Counted from the stretch's first letter, positions 1 to 8,809 are shown. The stretch: 64,000 nucleotides of DNA from an uncultured Bacteroidales bacterium (GCA_900317285.1 ONGA01000001.1:62001-126000), one strand, 5' to 3'. Notes: generated from the letters alone by a model not told the origin. Program-made: numbers and translations.

Positions 1-65
1 ACAGCGAGCGTCAGAAGGTAATGCTCGAAATGTACGCCAATCCGGTCGTCACTTCGAAGGCTTGA
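1..65 (+). CDS. Possible 3' end of a gene truncated by the window edge
   Basis: One plus-strand frame is open from the left edge and reads SERQKVMLEMYANPVVTSKA before a TGA stop. The composition is protein-like, and the end overlaps the end of the convergent helicase gene by 17 bases. The family cannot be recognised from 20 residues, and a chance open frame of this length is possible. Confidence 0.3.
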   Translation, partial: SERQKVMLEMYANPVVTSKA

Positions 66-1485
66 AAAATGTAGCGTCGAAATTCAGCAGATACACTTTC
101 TCCGTCGCACGCGTGAAAGCGGTGTACAGCCACCGCAAGTAGTCGCGGTCGACAGGATTCTCCCCCAGAAAGCCTTGGTCCACAATCACCGTGCGCCACT
201 GCCCGCCCTGCGTCTTGTGGCAGGTCAGCGCATAGGCGAACTTCACCTGCAGCGCATTGTAGTAGGGGTTCTGCCGCAGCTCACGCAGCCTGTCGGCCTT
301 GTGCGGCAGCTCGGCATAATCCTCCATGACAGTGTTGAACAGCCGCTCCGACTCCTCGTGCGTCAGCGACGGCGACTCGGAATAAAGCGTGGAGAGCATC
401 AGCTTGCAGTCGCGCGGCTCCTCGTCGGGATAGTCCACAAAGCGCACCGTGGCATCGGCGAAGCGGAAGCCATACAGTTCCTGCACGTTGCGCACGCTCA
501 GCACCTCCACGATGTCGCCGTTGGCGATGAAGCCGATGGTGGATTCCTCGTCCAGCCAGAAATAGTTGTTCTTCACCACCATCAGGTAGTCTCCGGCGTT
601 CACCTCCTCCTCACGGAAGAGCACGCTGTTGCGGATACCCTGGTTGAACAGGTTGGCGCGCTTGTTCGACCGCGTCACCACCACGACATCCTCCAGCGCA
701 TACGACCCATACTCGCGGAAGAGCGTCTCCATCAGGTCCTCGCCCGACAGAGGCACCACATCCGTCGCCCCACCCACATCGAACAGCGGCAGTTGCGCCG
801 CCTCGCCGGGCGACAGCAGCGCTATCTGTGAGCGCAAGGCTGTGGCGTTGCCCAGGATGCCCGAGAGCTGCTGCTGACGCACCACCTCGGTAAGCTCGCA
901 ACTGATAAGGTTCAGACTGAAAGAAGCGGCAAGGAAGCGCTCATCCAGGGCAGGACTCTCGCTCTGCCCCACCGGCGGCAGCTGCGCCGTGTCGCCGATG
1001 AGCATCAGGCGGCAATGGTTACCGTCGTACACATAATCCACCAAGTCCTCCAGCAGGCTCTGTCTCGTCGAAGTGGGCTCCACCCCAATCATCGACGCCT
1101 CGTCAACGATGAAAAGCGTATAGGCATGCTTATTGATGGCCCGCACCGTGCGGATCGCTCCGCCGGCATCGGTAACGGTGATGTAAATCTTCTTGTGGAT
1201 GGTATACGCCTGACGCCCCGAATAGCCCGCAATCACCTTGGCGGCACGCCCCGTGGGCGCCAGCAGCACCGTATTGACACGCAACTGCGGCAACACCTGT
1301 ATCAAAGCCGAAACAAGCGACGTCTTACCCGTGCCCGCATAGCCCTTCATCAGGAACAGCGACCGCGGGTCGGCATCATAAAGAAAATGTGCCATGGAGG
1401 CACAAGCATCCCGCTGTCCGACGGTTGGTTCGTGCGGAAAGCGGGATATGATAAGGTTCTGTACTTTACGTTCTAAGCCGTCCAC
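49..1485 (-). CDS. RecD/Dda-like superfamily 1 DNA helicase (AAA ATPase)
   Basis: A 478-residue ATP-dependent 5'-3'-type SF1B helicase. Visible motifs are a Walker A GYAGTGKT (residues 48-55), Walker B DEAS (128-131), motif III GDTAQLPPVG (164-173) and a C-terminal UvrD_C_2-like end with LTCHKTQGGQW and LYTAFTRATEKVYL. It is shorter than RecD2 and lacks an obvious N-terminal helix-hairpin-helix extension, which fits the short RecD-like helicases common in Bacteroidales. The start is a GTG three bases after the secG stop, so it is probably co-transcribed and translationally coupled with secG. The first internal ATG would leave little before the Walker A motif. A role in replication or repair is inferred from the family. 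Confidence 0.9.
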   Translation of the reverse strand: MDGLERKVQNLIISRFPHEPTVGQRDACASMAHFLYDADPRSLFLMKGYAGTGKTSLVSALIQVLPQLRVNTVLLAPTGRAAKVIAGYSGRQAYTIHKKIYITVTDAGGAIRTVRAINKHAYTLFIVDEASMIGVEPTSTRQSLLEDLVDYVYDGNHCRLMLIGDTAQLPPVGQSESPALDERFLAASFSLNLISCELTEVVRQQQLSGILGNATALRSQIALLSPGEAAQLPLFDVGGATDVVPLSGEDLMETLFREYGSYALEDVVVVTRSNKRANLFNQGIRNSVLFREEEVNAGDYLMVVKNNYFWLDEESTIGFIANGDIVEVLSVRNVQELYGFRFADATVRFVDYPDEEPRDCKLMLSTLYSESPSLTHEESERLFNTVMEDYAELPHKADRLRELRQNPYYNALQVKFAYALTCHKTQGGQWRTVIVDQGFLGENPVDRDYLRWLYTAFTRATEKVYLLNFDATFFKPSK

Positions 1486-1488
1486 GAC

Positions 1489-1842
1489 TTACTGCTGGTC
1501 AGCCTCCGGAGCAGGAGCCTCAGCGGGGGTAGCAGTGGCAGCGGCGGCGGGAGCCTGCTGCACAGGGCTCAGGTCACCCACCTGCACCTCGGTCTGGAGA
1601 GGATTCTCGGCGTGACCGCGATGGATGGAAACGGTAGCGGCAAGGCTCAGCGCCACAAGGATTCCGGCGAGCCACCAGGTAGCTTTCTCAAGGAAATCGG
1701 CGGTCTGGCGCACACCCATCACCTGGGTGGGAGCAGAGAAATTGGCGGCAAGTCCGCCACCCTTCGAGTTCTGTACAAGCACAACAAGTCCGAGCAGAAC
1801 GCAGACAATGATAATCAGGATAACAATAATTGTATAAACCAT
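1489..1842 (-). CDS. secG: Preprotein translocase subunit SecG
   Basis: SecG is the small accessory membrane subunit of the SecYEG channel. The 117-residue protein has two hydrophobic segments (about residues 2-22 and 54-74) around the conserved cytosolic loop VLVQNSKGGGLAANFS, the family signature. The C-terminal tail is Ala/Pro/Glu-rich (QQAPAAAATATPAEAPAPE) and longer than in most SecG proteins, as is common in Bacteroidetes. It lies 12 bases after the upstream gene and 3 bases before the helicase, so the three genes form one minus-strand unit. Confidence 0.93.
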   Translation of the reverse strand: MVYTIIVILIIIVCVLLGLVVLVQNSKGGGLAANFSAPTQVMGVRQTADFLEKATWWLAGILVALSLAATVSIHRGHAENPLQTEVQVGDLSPVQQAPAAAATATPAEAPAPEADQQ

Positions 1843-1854
1843 ATAACTTTTTAT

Positions 1855-2499
1855 TTATTTTCTGTTTAACAATGATTCCAACTTCTCAATTCGGGGTGCA
1901 AAAATACTACTTTTTTCGGGATTACGCGCCAATAAATTCCTATAAATTGCCAGCGCACGAGAATAATTGCCCTGCTTCTCCAGTATAACAGCAAGAGTTT
2001 CAGTGCCTAATGATTCATTCGCCTGAAGACTTTTTTTGTCGGTGATATCATGCGCAACTGCCTCTTGGGCACTCGTTTCCGAGGTCTGGGAAGGTCCCAC
2101 TTGCAGGAATTTCGACAAAATAACACTCTTGGGAGCTGTTTTGAACGAAGTCTCTTGGAACGTATTGATTTCGTTCAAGATATCAAACGACTGCTCCTCC
2201 GGGGCGGCAGAAGCCTGCGACGCCTTGGAAAGCATTTCGTCAAGTATGGCGGGATTGCACACCGACAGCGCCACAGCGCGGCGTTCCTCGGGGGTGTCGA
2301 AACCAAAGGCACGGTCGGCAAGCAGCGCCTGCAAACTCAAGACCGATGAAAATGGATACTTGGAAAGCATGGCCTTCAACCATCCACGGTCCTGCGAGCT
2401 GTATTTCCCGGGTTTGTTCACCGAGTCAATAAATTGCTTTTTGTCCATATCGGCAACAGCAGTTTTTTCTCCTTTTAAGCTTACTTCCTTAATGCTCAT
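1855..2499 (-). CDS. Conserved Bacteroidales protein with C-terminal TPR-like helix pair, upstream of secG
   Basis: This 214-residue soluble protein has no signal peptide or membrane segment. Its C-terminal 50 residues (LAVILEKQGNYSRALAIYR) have the A/G/Y/A pattern of one tetratricopeptide repeat, and the middle is a low-complexity Ser/Gln/Glu linker. Proteins of this kind are often found next to secG in Bacteroidales, but I know of no assigned function. It appears to be the first gene of the unit that continues with secG and the helicase. Confidence 0.75.
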   Translation of the reverse strand: MSIKEVSLKGEKTAVADMDKKQFIDSVNKPGKYSSQDRGWLKAMLSKYPFSSVLSLQALLADRAFGFDTPEERRAVALSVCNPAILDEMLSKASQASAAPEEQSFDILNEINTFQETSFKTAPKSVILSKFLQVGPSQTSETSAQEAVAHDITDKKSLQANESLGTETLAVILEKQGNYSRALAIYRNLLARNPEKSSIFAPRIEKLESLLNRK

Positions 2500-2531
2500 T
2501 TAACATCTTTTCACATCGAAAAAATGATTTG

Positions 2532-2539
2532 CAAATGTA
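2532..2539 (-). promoter_or_regulatory. Putative -7 element of the secG operon
   Basis: On the minus strand this reads TACATTTG, matching the Bacteroidetes -7 consensus TAnnTTTG. It lies 33 bases upstream of the first gene of the unit. No clear TTTG box is present 19 bases further upstream. Confidence 0.45.
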
Positions 2540-2643
2540 CAAATATTTTTTGAAATGGAAGAAAAAGAATTTATTTTTACATCATAACAAACTACAAAAC
2601 AGCCATTTATAATCAAATCTTTTTCATCGGAATGATTTTTTTA

Positions 2644-2673
2644 TTGCCATATTGAAATTTTTATGTACTTTTG
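2644..2673 (+). promoter_or_regulatory. Bacteroidetes-type promoter of rpmH
   Basis: A TTG (-33 region) is followed after exactly 19 bases by TACTTTTG, a full match to TAnnTTTG. The predicted transcription start is near 2680, about 40 bases before rpmH. Confidence 0.7.
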
Positions 2674-2676
2674 CAA

Positions 2677-2715
2677 CTCCAAAATTGAGTAAAAAACGGC
2701 TCCAAAATTGAGTAA
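2677..2715 (+). repeat. Two direct copies of a 16-base repeat in the rpmH leader
   Basis: CTCCAAAATTGAGTAA occurs at 2677-2692 and again at 2700-2715, so the repeat period is 23 bases. Both copies lie between the predicted transcription start and the rpmH start codon. Confidence 0.8.
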
Positions 2716-2720
2716 GAAAG

Positions 2721-2867
2721 ATGAAAAGAACATTCCAACCTTCACTGAGAAAAAGAGCAAACAAGCACGGTTTCCGCAAGAGAATGTCTACCGCCAACGG
2801 TAGAAAAGTGCTGGCCGCACGCCGCAGAAAAGGCAGAAAAAGACTGACCGTTTCCGACGAAAGATAA
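2721..2867 (+). CDS. rpmH: 50S ribosomal protein L34
   Basis: L34 is a small basic protein of the large ribosomal subunit. The 48-residue product begins [20 protein letters not shown] and contains the family core [21 protein letters not shown], so identification is secure. It has its own promoter and a terminator 45 bases downstream. It is monocistronic here; dnaA or rnpA do not follow, in contrast to the classic arrangement. Confidence 0.98.
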   Translation: MKRTFQPSLRKRANKHGFRKRMSTANGRKVLAARRRKGRKRLTVSDER

Positions 2868-2911
2868 CAAGTCACTCCTCCCCAGGAGTCTTGAACGGCA
2901 TTGCAAAGAGA

Positions 2912-2941
2912 AAAGAAGTATTGAGGATACTTCTTTTTTTT
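2912..2941 (+). terminator. Intrinsic terminator after rpmH
   Basis: The arms AAAGAAGTAT and ATACTTCTTT form a 10-bp stem around loop TGAGG and run into eight or more T residues. Confidence 0.85.
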
Positions 2942-2990
2942 GTCTCCCACAGTCTATCATCTGACTACCACCCACTTAACCACAAAAATA

Positions 2991-4421
2991 ATGGGAAGAA
3001 GAAACAAAGATTTACCGCTTCTTGAGCAGGTCACCATCACCGACGCCGGTGCCGAAGGAATGGCAGTGGCGAAGGTCGACGGTCTCGTGGTGTTTGTACC
3101 CTTCGTCGTTCCCGGCGACGTGGTTGACATCCAGCTATATAGAAAGAAAAAGAACTATGCCGAAGGGCGTGCTACGGCATTCCACAAATACTCCGACCTC
3201 CGCGTCGAGCCCCGCTGCCCTCACTTCGGGGTTTGCGGTGGATGCAAGTGGCAGACAATGGCTTACTCAGCGCAACTCGACGCCAAGCAACGCCAGGTGC
3301 GCGACAACCTCGAGCGGCTCGGCAACGTCGACTGCTCCGGCATGCGCCCCATCTGCGGATCCGACAATATCTATTACTACCGCAACAAGCTGGAATTCAC
3401 CTTCTCCACCAAAGCCTGGCGCACCACCAAGCCCGACAAAAACGCCGAGCCAGAACCCAGTGCCGGGGCCCTCGGGTTCCATATCCCCCAACTCTTCGAC
3501 AAGGTGCTCGACATCAGCCACTGCGCCCTGCAAAGCGACCCCAGCAACGACATCCGCCTCGCCGTCAGCAGCTACGCCCAGGAACACCAGCTCGAATACT
3601 ACGACATCCGCAACCATACGGGATTCCTTCGCAACCTCGTCATCCGCAACAGCAGCCTTGGCCACTGGATGGTCATCGTCATCGTCGCCCACGAGGACAA
3701 CGAGCGCCTCTTCCCGCTGCTCGACATGCTGCACGACCGCTTCCCGCAAATCACTTCACTCCAGTACATTATCAACAGCAAGATGAACGACTCCTACGGC
3801 GACCTCGACGTCGTCACCTACCGCGGCGACGACCACATCGAAGAGGAGATGGCCGGTTACAACGGAGGTCGTCCGCTGCACTATATCATCAACCCGAAGT
3901 CGTTCTACCAGACCAACTCGGCACAGGCGCAACGCCTCTACAGTTTCGTGGCGGAACTCGCTGAACTTCAGCCCTCCGACACCCTCTACGACCTCTACAC
4001 CGGCACCGGCACCATCGCCCTCTTCCTCGCCGACAAATGCCGCCGCGTGGTTGGCATCGAGTATGTCGAGGAGGCCATCGCCGACGCCAAAGTCAACGCG
4101 CGCCTCAACGGTTTCGACAACACCGCCTTCTTCGCCGGCGACATGGCGCAGGTCCTCACTCCCGAATTCATCGCCGCCAACGGCACCCCCGACGTCGTCG
4201 TCACCGACCCGCCGCGCGCCGGCATGCACGAGAAAGTGGTGGCACAGCTCCTCGCCACAGCACCGCGCAAGATAGTGTATGTCAGCTGCAACCCCGCCAC
4301 TCAGGCACGCGACCTCCAGATGCTCGCCGCCCGCTACGAGGTGCGCCGCATCCAGCCCGTCGACATGTTCCCGCACACCCAGCACGTGGAAAATATCGCC
4401 GAGCTGATACTAAAAAAATAA
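2991..4421 (+). CDS. rlmD: 23S rRNA (uracil-C5)-methyltransferase, RlmD/TrmA family
   Basis: The enzyme transfers methyl from S-adenosylmethionine to C5 of a uridine in 23S rRNA. The 476-residue protein has an N-terminal TRAM domain (residues 8-65), the 4Fe-4S cluster motif CPHFGVCGGC (Cys76, 82, 85), a SAM site LYDLYTGTGTIALF, DPPRAGMH, and the catalytic cysteine in YVSCNPATQARDL. The ATG at 2991 is chosen because the upstream in-frame GTG at 2940 lies in the T-tract of the rpmH terminator. RlmD is preferred over RlmC because of the TRAM domain and cluster, but the exact target uridine cannot be read from sequence. Confidence 0.9.
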   Translation: MGRRNKDLPLLEQVTITDAGAEGMAVAKVDGLVVFVPFVVPGDVVDIQLYRKKKNYAEGRATAFHKYSDLRVEPRCPHFGVCGGCKWQTMAYSAQLDAKQRQVRDNLERLGNVDCSGMRPICGSDNIYYYRNKLEFTFSTKAWRTTKPDKNAEPEPSAGALGFHIPQLFDKVLDISHCALQSDPSNDIRLAVSSYAQEHQLEYYDIRNHTGFLRNLVIRNSSLGHWMVIVIVAHEDNERLFPLLDMLHDRFPQITSLQYIINSKMNDSYGDLDVVTYRGDDHIEEEMAGYNGGRPLHYIINPKSFYQTNSAQAQRLYSFVAELAELQPSDTLYDLYTGTGTIALFLADKCRRVVGIEYVEEAIADAKVNARLNGFDNTAFFAGDMAQVLTPEFIAANGTPDVVVTDPPRAGMHEKVVAQLLATAPRKIVYVSCNPATQARDLQMLAARYEVRRIQPVDMFPHTQHVENIAELILKK

Positions 4422-4451
4422 GTTTTTTACGCTCATTTCAAAAAAAAATAT

Positions 4452-4459
4452 TATCTTTG
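4452..4459 (+). promoter_or_regulatory. Putative -7 element for the T9SS cargo gene
   Basis: TATCTTTG matches TAnnTTTG, 117 bases upstream of the start codon. The -33 region is only T-rich. The resulting leader is long and ends in an AT-rich AATAATAATAAT run. Confidence 0.45.
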
Positions 4460-4575
4460 CATGTTGTTCATGCCTGCGAAGACAGGCGGAGCATCGGCAC
4501 AAGAAATTGTGTTACAAATAATTGAATAAATTATAATACTTAGAATAATAATAATAAAAAATACAAACTAACAAG

Positions 4576-6810
4576 ATGAAAAAAGTTTTATTCAGTCTGT
4601 TACTGGCATTCGCATTCATCCCTGTGACCTTCGGTCAGTCTGCCGGCAATGCCAAAGAGTACTCCATGGTAACCAAGGACACTACCATCTGCAGCAGTTT
4701 CACTTGGATCGACGGTCATGAGTACTCCACCACCACCACAGCTTCTTGTGTAAAGGACAGCATCGTCTACGTCCTCCACATCACCAAACTCGAGCCCACC
4801 TACGACACCCTCGTGGCAAAACCCATCGAGGGCCGCTGCTTCGTGACCTTCAATAACGAAATCTACGACACTCCCGGTATCCAGCTCGTCACCATGTCCG
4901 CCGCCAACGGCTGCGACAGCGTCGTCAAAATCGACCTCTCCTTCACCAACCACGACACCATCTCCGTCACCGGCGAGGCCTGCAGCGAGTATCCCCTCTC
5001 CTTCGGCAACTGGAAGGACACCGTCCGCGCCACCACCGTCGGCGAGAGCAACGTCATGATTGGCGCCTGCGAGCTCCACCGCATCCTCAACATCACCATC
5101 TTCCCCGCCTACACCGACTCCAACAACGTCAGTGAGGTCACCGCCGGCTGCCAGTACACCTGGGAAGGCATCACCATCACCGACACCAACGTCGCCCACT
5201 ACAAGATGCTCTCCTCCATCCACGGTTGCGACTCCCTCGCGGCTGTCAAGGTCGTCAGCTATAACGGCATCCAGGAGGACACCGCCATCGTCAACGCTTG
5301 CGACAGATATGTCTTCGCTCCTGGCGACACCCTCTACGCCGACGGCTTCCGCGTCGACGTCGTCACCGAGGGCAACTGCACCTACAACCACCGCAAGGAC
5401 ATTCGCATCCACCCCTCCTACTTCATGGACACCGTGGGCATCGTCTACGAGCAGCTCACTGGCGAATGCAAAATCAACTGGCACAACCACAACTACACCA
5501 ACGAGCACGATACCGCCTACTTCAAGGACAAATCCGTCTTCCAGTGCGACAGCCTCACCGCTATGACCGTTGTCACCCTCACCGGCATCGAGCACTACTA
5601 TGACACCGCCTCCATCTGCGGCAACAAATACCCCGCCAGCGGCCGTTGGCACTCCCTCACCTTCAACCGTCCCACCGACTACTCCCTCCCCATGGACACT
5701 GTAGCCACTGAGACCTCCGGCTCCTGCGCCAAGAAATACCACCTCAACCTCTCCTTCATCGACAACTACGACACCGTCGTCCGCACCTCCTGCCTCAACT
5801 ACACCTACATCTTCGACGCCCGTCAGCCGGTAAACGCCTTCTCCAAGGACACCGCCCACTTCACCGCCTCCGGCCTGCACACCGTCGACGAGAACAACGT
5901 CCCCCTCTACTCCACCAAGCGCAGCAACCAGTGCAAGACCTTCCACGCCCTTAACCTCACCATCAACCAGCCCACCCGCGACACCGTCAAGAACGACACC
6001 GTCGTCCGTTGCGACCGCTATGTCTACTCCTACAACGACTCCACCTTCACCACCATCGGCACCACCGACGCCGTCTTCACCGACGGTCTCTACACCGAGG
6101 GCAACTGCCGCGAAGAGGTGCGCCTCCTCAACGTCACCATCAACTCTCGCACCTACGTCCCCGTCACTCCCGAACCCCAGTGCAACTACTACTATTGGGA
6201 TGTCACCAACCAGAACTACACCCGCACCGGCGAATACACCAAGAAGATTGGTACCAACGCCAAGGGTTGCGACTCCATCGCCAAGCTGATTGTCACCATC
6301 AACTACTCGCCCGAGGTGCACATCGAGGGCAACTGGAACCTCCGTCCCGGCGAGGCTACCACCCTCACTGCCGTCAACGACGGTGACGTGCCCGTGGCTT
6401 CCTACCAGTGGTTCATCGACGGCGTCAGCGAAGGCACCGATGCCACCCTCGACATCCCCGCCTACTCTGGCGACTACAACCGTGAGGTCGAGCTCATCGC
6501 CACCTCCAACAACGGCTGCAACACCACCACCTGGATCACCCTCGCCTACAACGTCGGCATCGACGAAGTCGGCAACCTCAACGTCAACATCTACCCCAAC
6601 CCCGCCACCCGCTACATCAACCTCTCCAGCACTGAAGAGATGAAGGAAGCCGTGGTCTACAACACCGTCGGCCAGCAGGTCCTCCGCCAGAGCGTCAACG
6701 GCAACAGCGCCGTCCTCGACCTCGGCAACCTCGTCCCCGGCAGCTACTCCCTCCGCATCGTCTCCCAAAACGGCGACCAGACCACACGCAAATTCATTGT
6801 CAACAAATAA
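4576..6810 (+). CDS. Secreted protein with T9SS type A sorting domain and Cys-containing repeats
   Basis: The 744-residue protein starts with a signal peptide (MKKVLFSLLLAFAFIPVTFG, cleavage before Q). It ends with a type A T9SS sorting domain of about 75 residues: NVNIYPNPATRYINLSS, then GSYSLRIVSQNG and a final TTRKFIVNK. The body is a series of imperfect 55-65-residue units, each with the pattern 'GCDS' or 'C-D-S-hydrophobic' and a second Cys (SASCVKDSI, NGCDSVVKI, HGCDSLAAV, FQCDSLTAM, KGCDSIAKL). A PKD-like unit (about 580-665, VASYQWFIDG) precedes the sorting domain. Such proteins are exported and attached to the surface. No enzymatic motif is visible. The stop codon overlaps the apbE start (TAATG). 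Confidence 0.85.
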   Translation: MKKVLFSLLLAFAFIPVTFGQSAGNAKEYSMVTKDTTICSSFTWIDGHEYSTTTTASCVKDSIVYVLHITKLEPTYDTLVAKPIEGRCFVTFNNEIYDTPGIQLVTMSAANGCDSVVKIDLSFTNHDTISVTGEACSEYPLSFGNWKDTVRATTVGESNVMIGACELHRILNITIFPAYTDSNNVSEVTAGCQYTWEGITITDTNVAHYKMLSSIHGCDSLAAVKVVSYNGIQEDTAIVNACDRYVFAPGDTLYADGFRVDVVTEGNCTYNHRKDIRIHPSYFMDTVGIVYEQLTGECKINWHNHNYTNEHDTAYFKDKSVFQCDSLTAMTVVTLTGIEHYYDTASICGNKYPASGRWHSLTFNRPTDYSLPMDTVATETSGSCAKKYHLNLSFIDNYDTVVRTSCLNYTYIFDARQPVNAFSKDTAHFTASGLHTVDENNVPLYSTKRSNQCKTFHALNLTINQPTRDTVKNDTVVRCDRYVYSYNDSTFTTIGTTDAVFTDGLYTEGNCREEVRLLNVTINSRTYVPVTPEPQCNYYYWDVTNQNYTRTGEYTKKIGTNAKGCDSIAKLIVTINYSPEVHIEGNWNLRPGEATTLTAVNDGDVPVASYQWFIDGVSEGTDATLDIPAYSGDYNREVELIATSNNGCNTTTWITLAYNVGIDEVGNLNVNIYPNPATRYINLSSTEEMKEAVVYNTVGQQVLRQSVNGNSAVLDLGNLVPGSYSLRIVSQNGDQTTRKFIVNK

Positions 6811-7847
6811 TGAAACTGCTATCTAACAGCACAAGCGTTCGGCATCTCTCTGCCGGACGCTTTTTTGTCACCGCCGCCATCCTGGCGACACTCCTCCCCG
6901 CCTGCCGCCGCAGCGAGCCCGTCAAACTCCTCGGAGAGGCGCAGGGCACCTACTACAGCATCCTCTACTTCGACCCGCAGCAGCGCAACCTCCAGCCGCA
7001 GGTCGACTCGCTCCTCCTCGCCTTCGACCGCTCGGCGTCCCTCTGGGTCGACAGCTCCCTCCTGCGGCGCGTCAACGCCAACCTCGTCGACACCCTCGAC
7101 GACATCCTCCTCACCCTCCTCCGCAACTCCCTCGACGTCGAGCGCTACACCCAGGGCGCCTTCAACTGCCGCGTGGGACGCATCGTCCAAACCTGGGGCT
7201 TCAGCTTCAAGCAACGCAGCGAGCCCGACAGCACAGCCCTGACGGCCATGCTTGCGGCAGCCCACGCCCCCATCGCCATCGACGGCCGCCGCATCGTCAA
7301 GGACCCTGCCACCGAGCTCGACTTCAACGCCATCGCCCAGGGCTATGCCTCCGACCTCGTGGCGCAGTACCTCGAACGGCAGGGCATCCACAGCTACCTC
7401 GTCGACATCGGCGGCGAGGTCGTCAGCCGTGGCACCAAGCCCGACGGCACCCCCTGGAAGGTGGGCATCGAGCAACCCGCCGCCGACAGTCTCAGTGCCC
7501 CCGTCGTCCACACCGCCATCCCCCTGACCGACCAGGCCGTGGTCACCTCCGGCAGCTACCGCAAATACTACGAGCGCGACGGCGTCAAGTATTCCCACAC
7601 CATCGACCCCTCCACCGCGCGCCCCGTCACCCACTCCCTCCTCAGCGTCTCCGTCGTCGAGAAAGAGTGCTGGCTTGCCGACGCCATGGCGACAGCCTAC
7701 ATGGTCATGGGGCTCGACAGCGCCTGCCGCTTCATCGCCGCCCATCCCGGACAGCCCGGCACCGACGCCGTCTACTTCATCTACGACTCCTGCGGCACCA
7801 TGAAAACCCATGCCACCCCCGCCTTCGACCAACTGATAATAAAATAA
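6810..7847 (+). CDS. apbE: FAD:protein FMN transferase, ApbE family lipoprotein
   Basis: ApbE covalently attaches FMN to Thr/Ser of acceptor proteins such as Rnf/Nqr subunits, on the periplasmic side. The 345-residue product has a lipoprotein signal with lipobox LLPAC (Cys32), then GEAQGTYYSI, DFNAIAQGYASD, LVDIGGEVVSRGTKPDG and VVTSGSYRKYYERDGVKYSHTIDP, the flavin and metal-binding motifs. No other start codon lies before the lipobox, so the ATG overlapping the upstream stop (TAATG) is the likely start. A strong terminator hairpin lies within the first 19 codons, so expression probably depends on readthrough. No Rnf or Nqr genes are in the window. Confidence 0.92.
   Translation: MKLLSNSTSVRHLSAGRFFVTAAILATLLPACRRSEPVKLLGEAQGTYYSILYFDPQQRNLQPQVDSLLLAFDRSASLWVDSSLLRRVNANLVDTLDDILLTLLRNSLDVERYTQGAFNCRVGRIVQTWGFSFKQRSEPDSTALTAMLAAAHAPIAIDGRRIVKDPATELDFNAIAQGYASDLVAQYLERQGIHSYLVDIGGEVVSRGTKPDGTPWKVGIEQPAADSLSAPVVHTAIPLTDQAVVTSGSYRKYYERDGVKYSHTIDPSTARPVTHSLLSVSVVEKECWLADAMATAYMVMGLDSACRFIAAHPGQPGTDAVYFIYDSCGTMKTHATPAFDQLIIK
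6833..6866 (+). terminator. Intrinsic terminator overlapping the apbE signal-peptide codons
   Basis: The arms 6833-6844 (AAGCGTTCGGCA) and 6851-6862 (TGCCGGACGCTT) pair over all 12 positions with one G-T wobble. The loop is TCTCTC, and T residues run to 6866. It sits 23 bases after the T9SS gene stop but inside codons 8-19 of apbE. Confidence 0.8.
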
Positions 7848-7860
7848 AGAGAATCACGAT

Positions 7861-8727
7861 ATGAAATCAATGACCGGCTACGCCAAAGTGCAGTCCGCCT
7901 TTGGCGACAAGAAACTGAACATCGAAATCAAGACCCTCAACAGCAAGCAGCTCGACCTCATCGTCAAGCTCCCCGCCTCCTACCGCAGCCGTGAGCTCGA
8001 CATCCGTGCACTCCTCGGACGCCTCGAGCGCGGCAAGGTGGAATGCGTCATCAGCGAGGAGACCTCGGCAGCCTCGGCGGCAGCCTTCAACGGCGACCTT
8101 CTGGCGGCACGTTTCGACGCCCTCCAGTCGCTGGCAGCCTCCCTCGGCGCCGCCGACAAGCAAGCGCTCTTCAACACCCTCGCCGCCATGAGCGACATCT
8201 GGACCTCCGCCTCCGACGGCGACGTCAGCGACGACGAGTGGCACCAGACCGAGCTCGACCTCCAGCGCGCCATCGACCTCACCGACCAGTTCCGCCAGCA
8301 CGAGGGCGACGTCCTCGAAAAAGACTTCCACCGCCATGTCGACCTTATCGAGCAGAAGCTCCAGCAGATTCCCGCCTTCGAGGCCGAGCGCATAGCCACC
8401 GCCAAAGAGCGCATACGCCGCTACATGGCGGACGCCGACGTCAAGGAGGTCGACGAGAACCGCTTCGAGCAGGAGCTCATCTACTACTTCGAAAAGCTTG
8501 ACATCACCGAGGAGAAGGTGCGCCTGCAGAAGCACATCGACTATTTCCGCCAGACCATGGCCGACGAGCCCGTCTGCGGCAAGAAACTCGGCTTCGTAGC
8601 ACAGGAAATGGGACGCGAAATCAACACCACAGGTTCCAAGGCGAACCATGTCGCCATCCAGAAACTCGTTGTCGAGATGAAGGACGAGCTCGAGAAGATC
8701 AAGGAACAGCTCGGCAACGTGCTTTAA
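7861..8727 (+). CDS. YicC/YloC family endoribonuclease
   Basis: The family is implicated in RNA cleavage and decay (YicC in E. coli, YloC in Bacillus). The 288-residue protein has the N-terminal signature MKSMTGYAKV, the segment IEIKTLNSKQLD, and the C-terminal DUF1732 domain with GKKLGFVAQEMGREINTTGSKA. Length and both ends match the family. It lies 13 bases after apbE and is followed by a bidirectional terminator. Confidence 0.92.
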   Translation: MKSMTGYAKVQSAFGDKKLNIEIKTLNSKQLDLIVKLPASYRSRELDIRALLGRLERGKVECVISEETSAASAAAFNGDLLAARFDALQSLAASLGAADKQALFNTLAAMSDIWTSASDGDVSDDEWHQTELDLQRAIDLTDQFRQHEGDVLEKDFHRHVDLIEQKLQQIPAFEAERIATAKERIRRYMADADVKEVDENRFEQELIYYFEKLDITEEKVRLQKHIDYFRQTMADEPVCGKKLGFVAQEMGREINTTGSKANHVAIQKLVVEMKDELEKIKEQLGNVL

Positions 8728-8735
8728 AAAAAACA

Positions 8736-8767
8736 ATAACGTTATAACGTCATAACGTAATAACGAA
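8736..8767 (+). repeat. Four tandem octamers ATAACGTN after yicC
   Basis: ATAACGTT, ATAACGTC, ATAACGTA and ATAACGAA lie head to tail. The same octamers recur between tadA and the next gene at 14656-14679. Confidence 0.9.
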
Positions 8768-8781
8768 ACATTACAAAAACA

Positions 8782-8809
8782 AAAAAGGCTCCCAATCGGG
8801 AGCCTTTTT
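8782..8809. terminator. Bidirectional terminator between yicC and the convergent T9SS gene
   Basis: The arms AAAAAGGCTCCC and GGGAGCCTTTTT form a perfect 12-bp stem with loop AATC. A/T tracts on both sides serve both convergent genes. Confidence 0.92.

Noticed and set aside
2940-2990. GTG start giving a 493-residue RlmD
   Set aside because: The added 17 codons begin inside the T-tract of the rpmH terminator and are not family-like.
4600-6768. A 722-codon open frame on the minus strand opposite the first T9SS cargo gene
   Set aside because: It is the Gly/Val/Asp-rich antisense reading of a GC-rich gene with C-ending codons. The plus strand has a signal peptide and a sorting domain.
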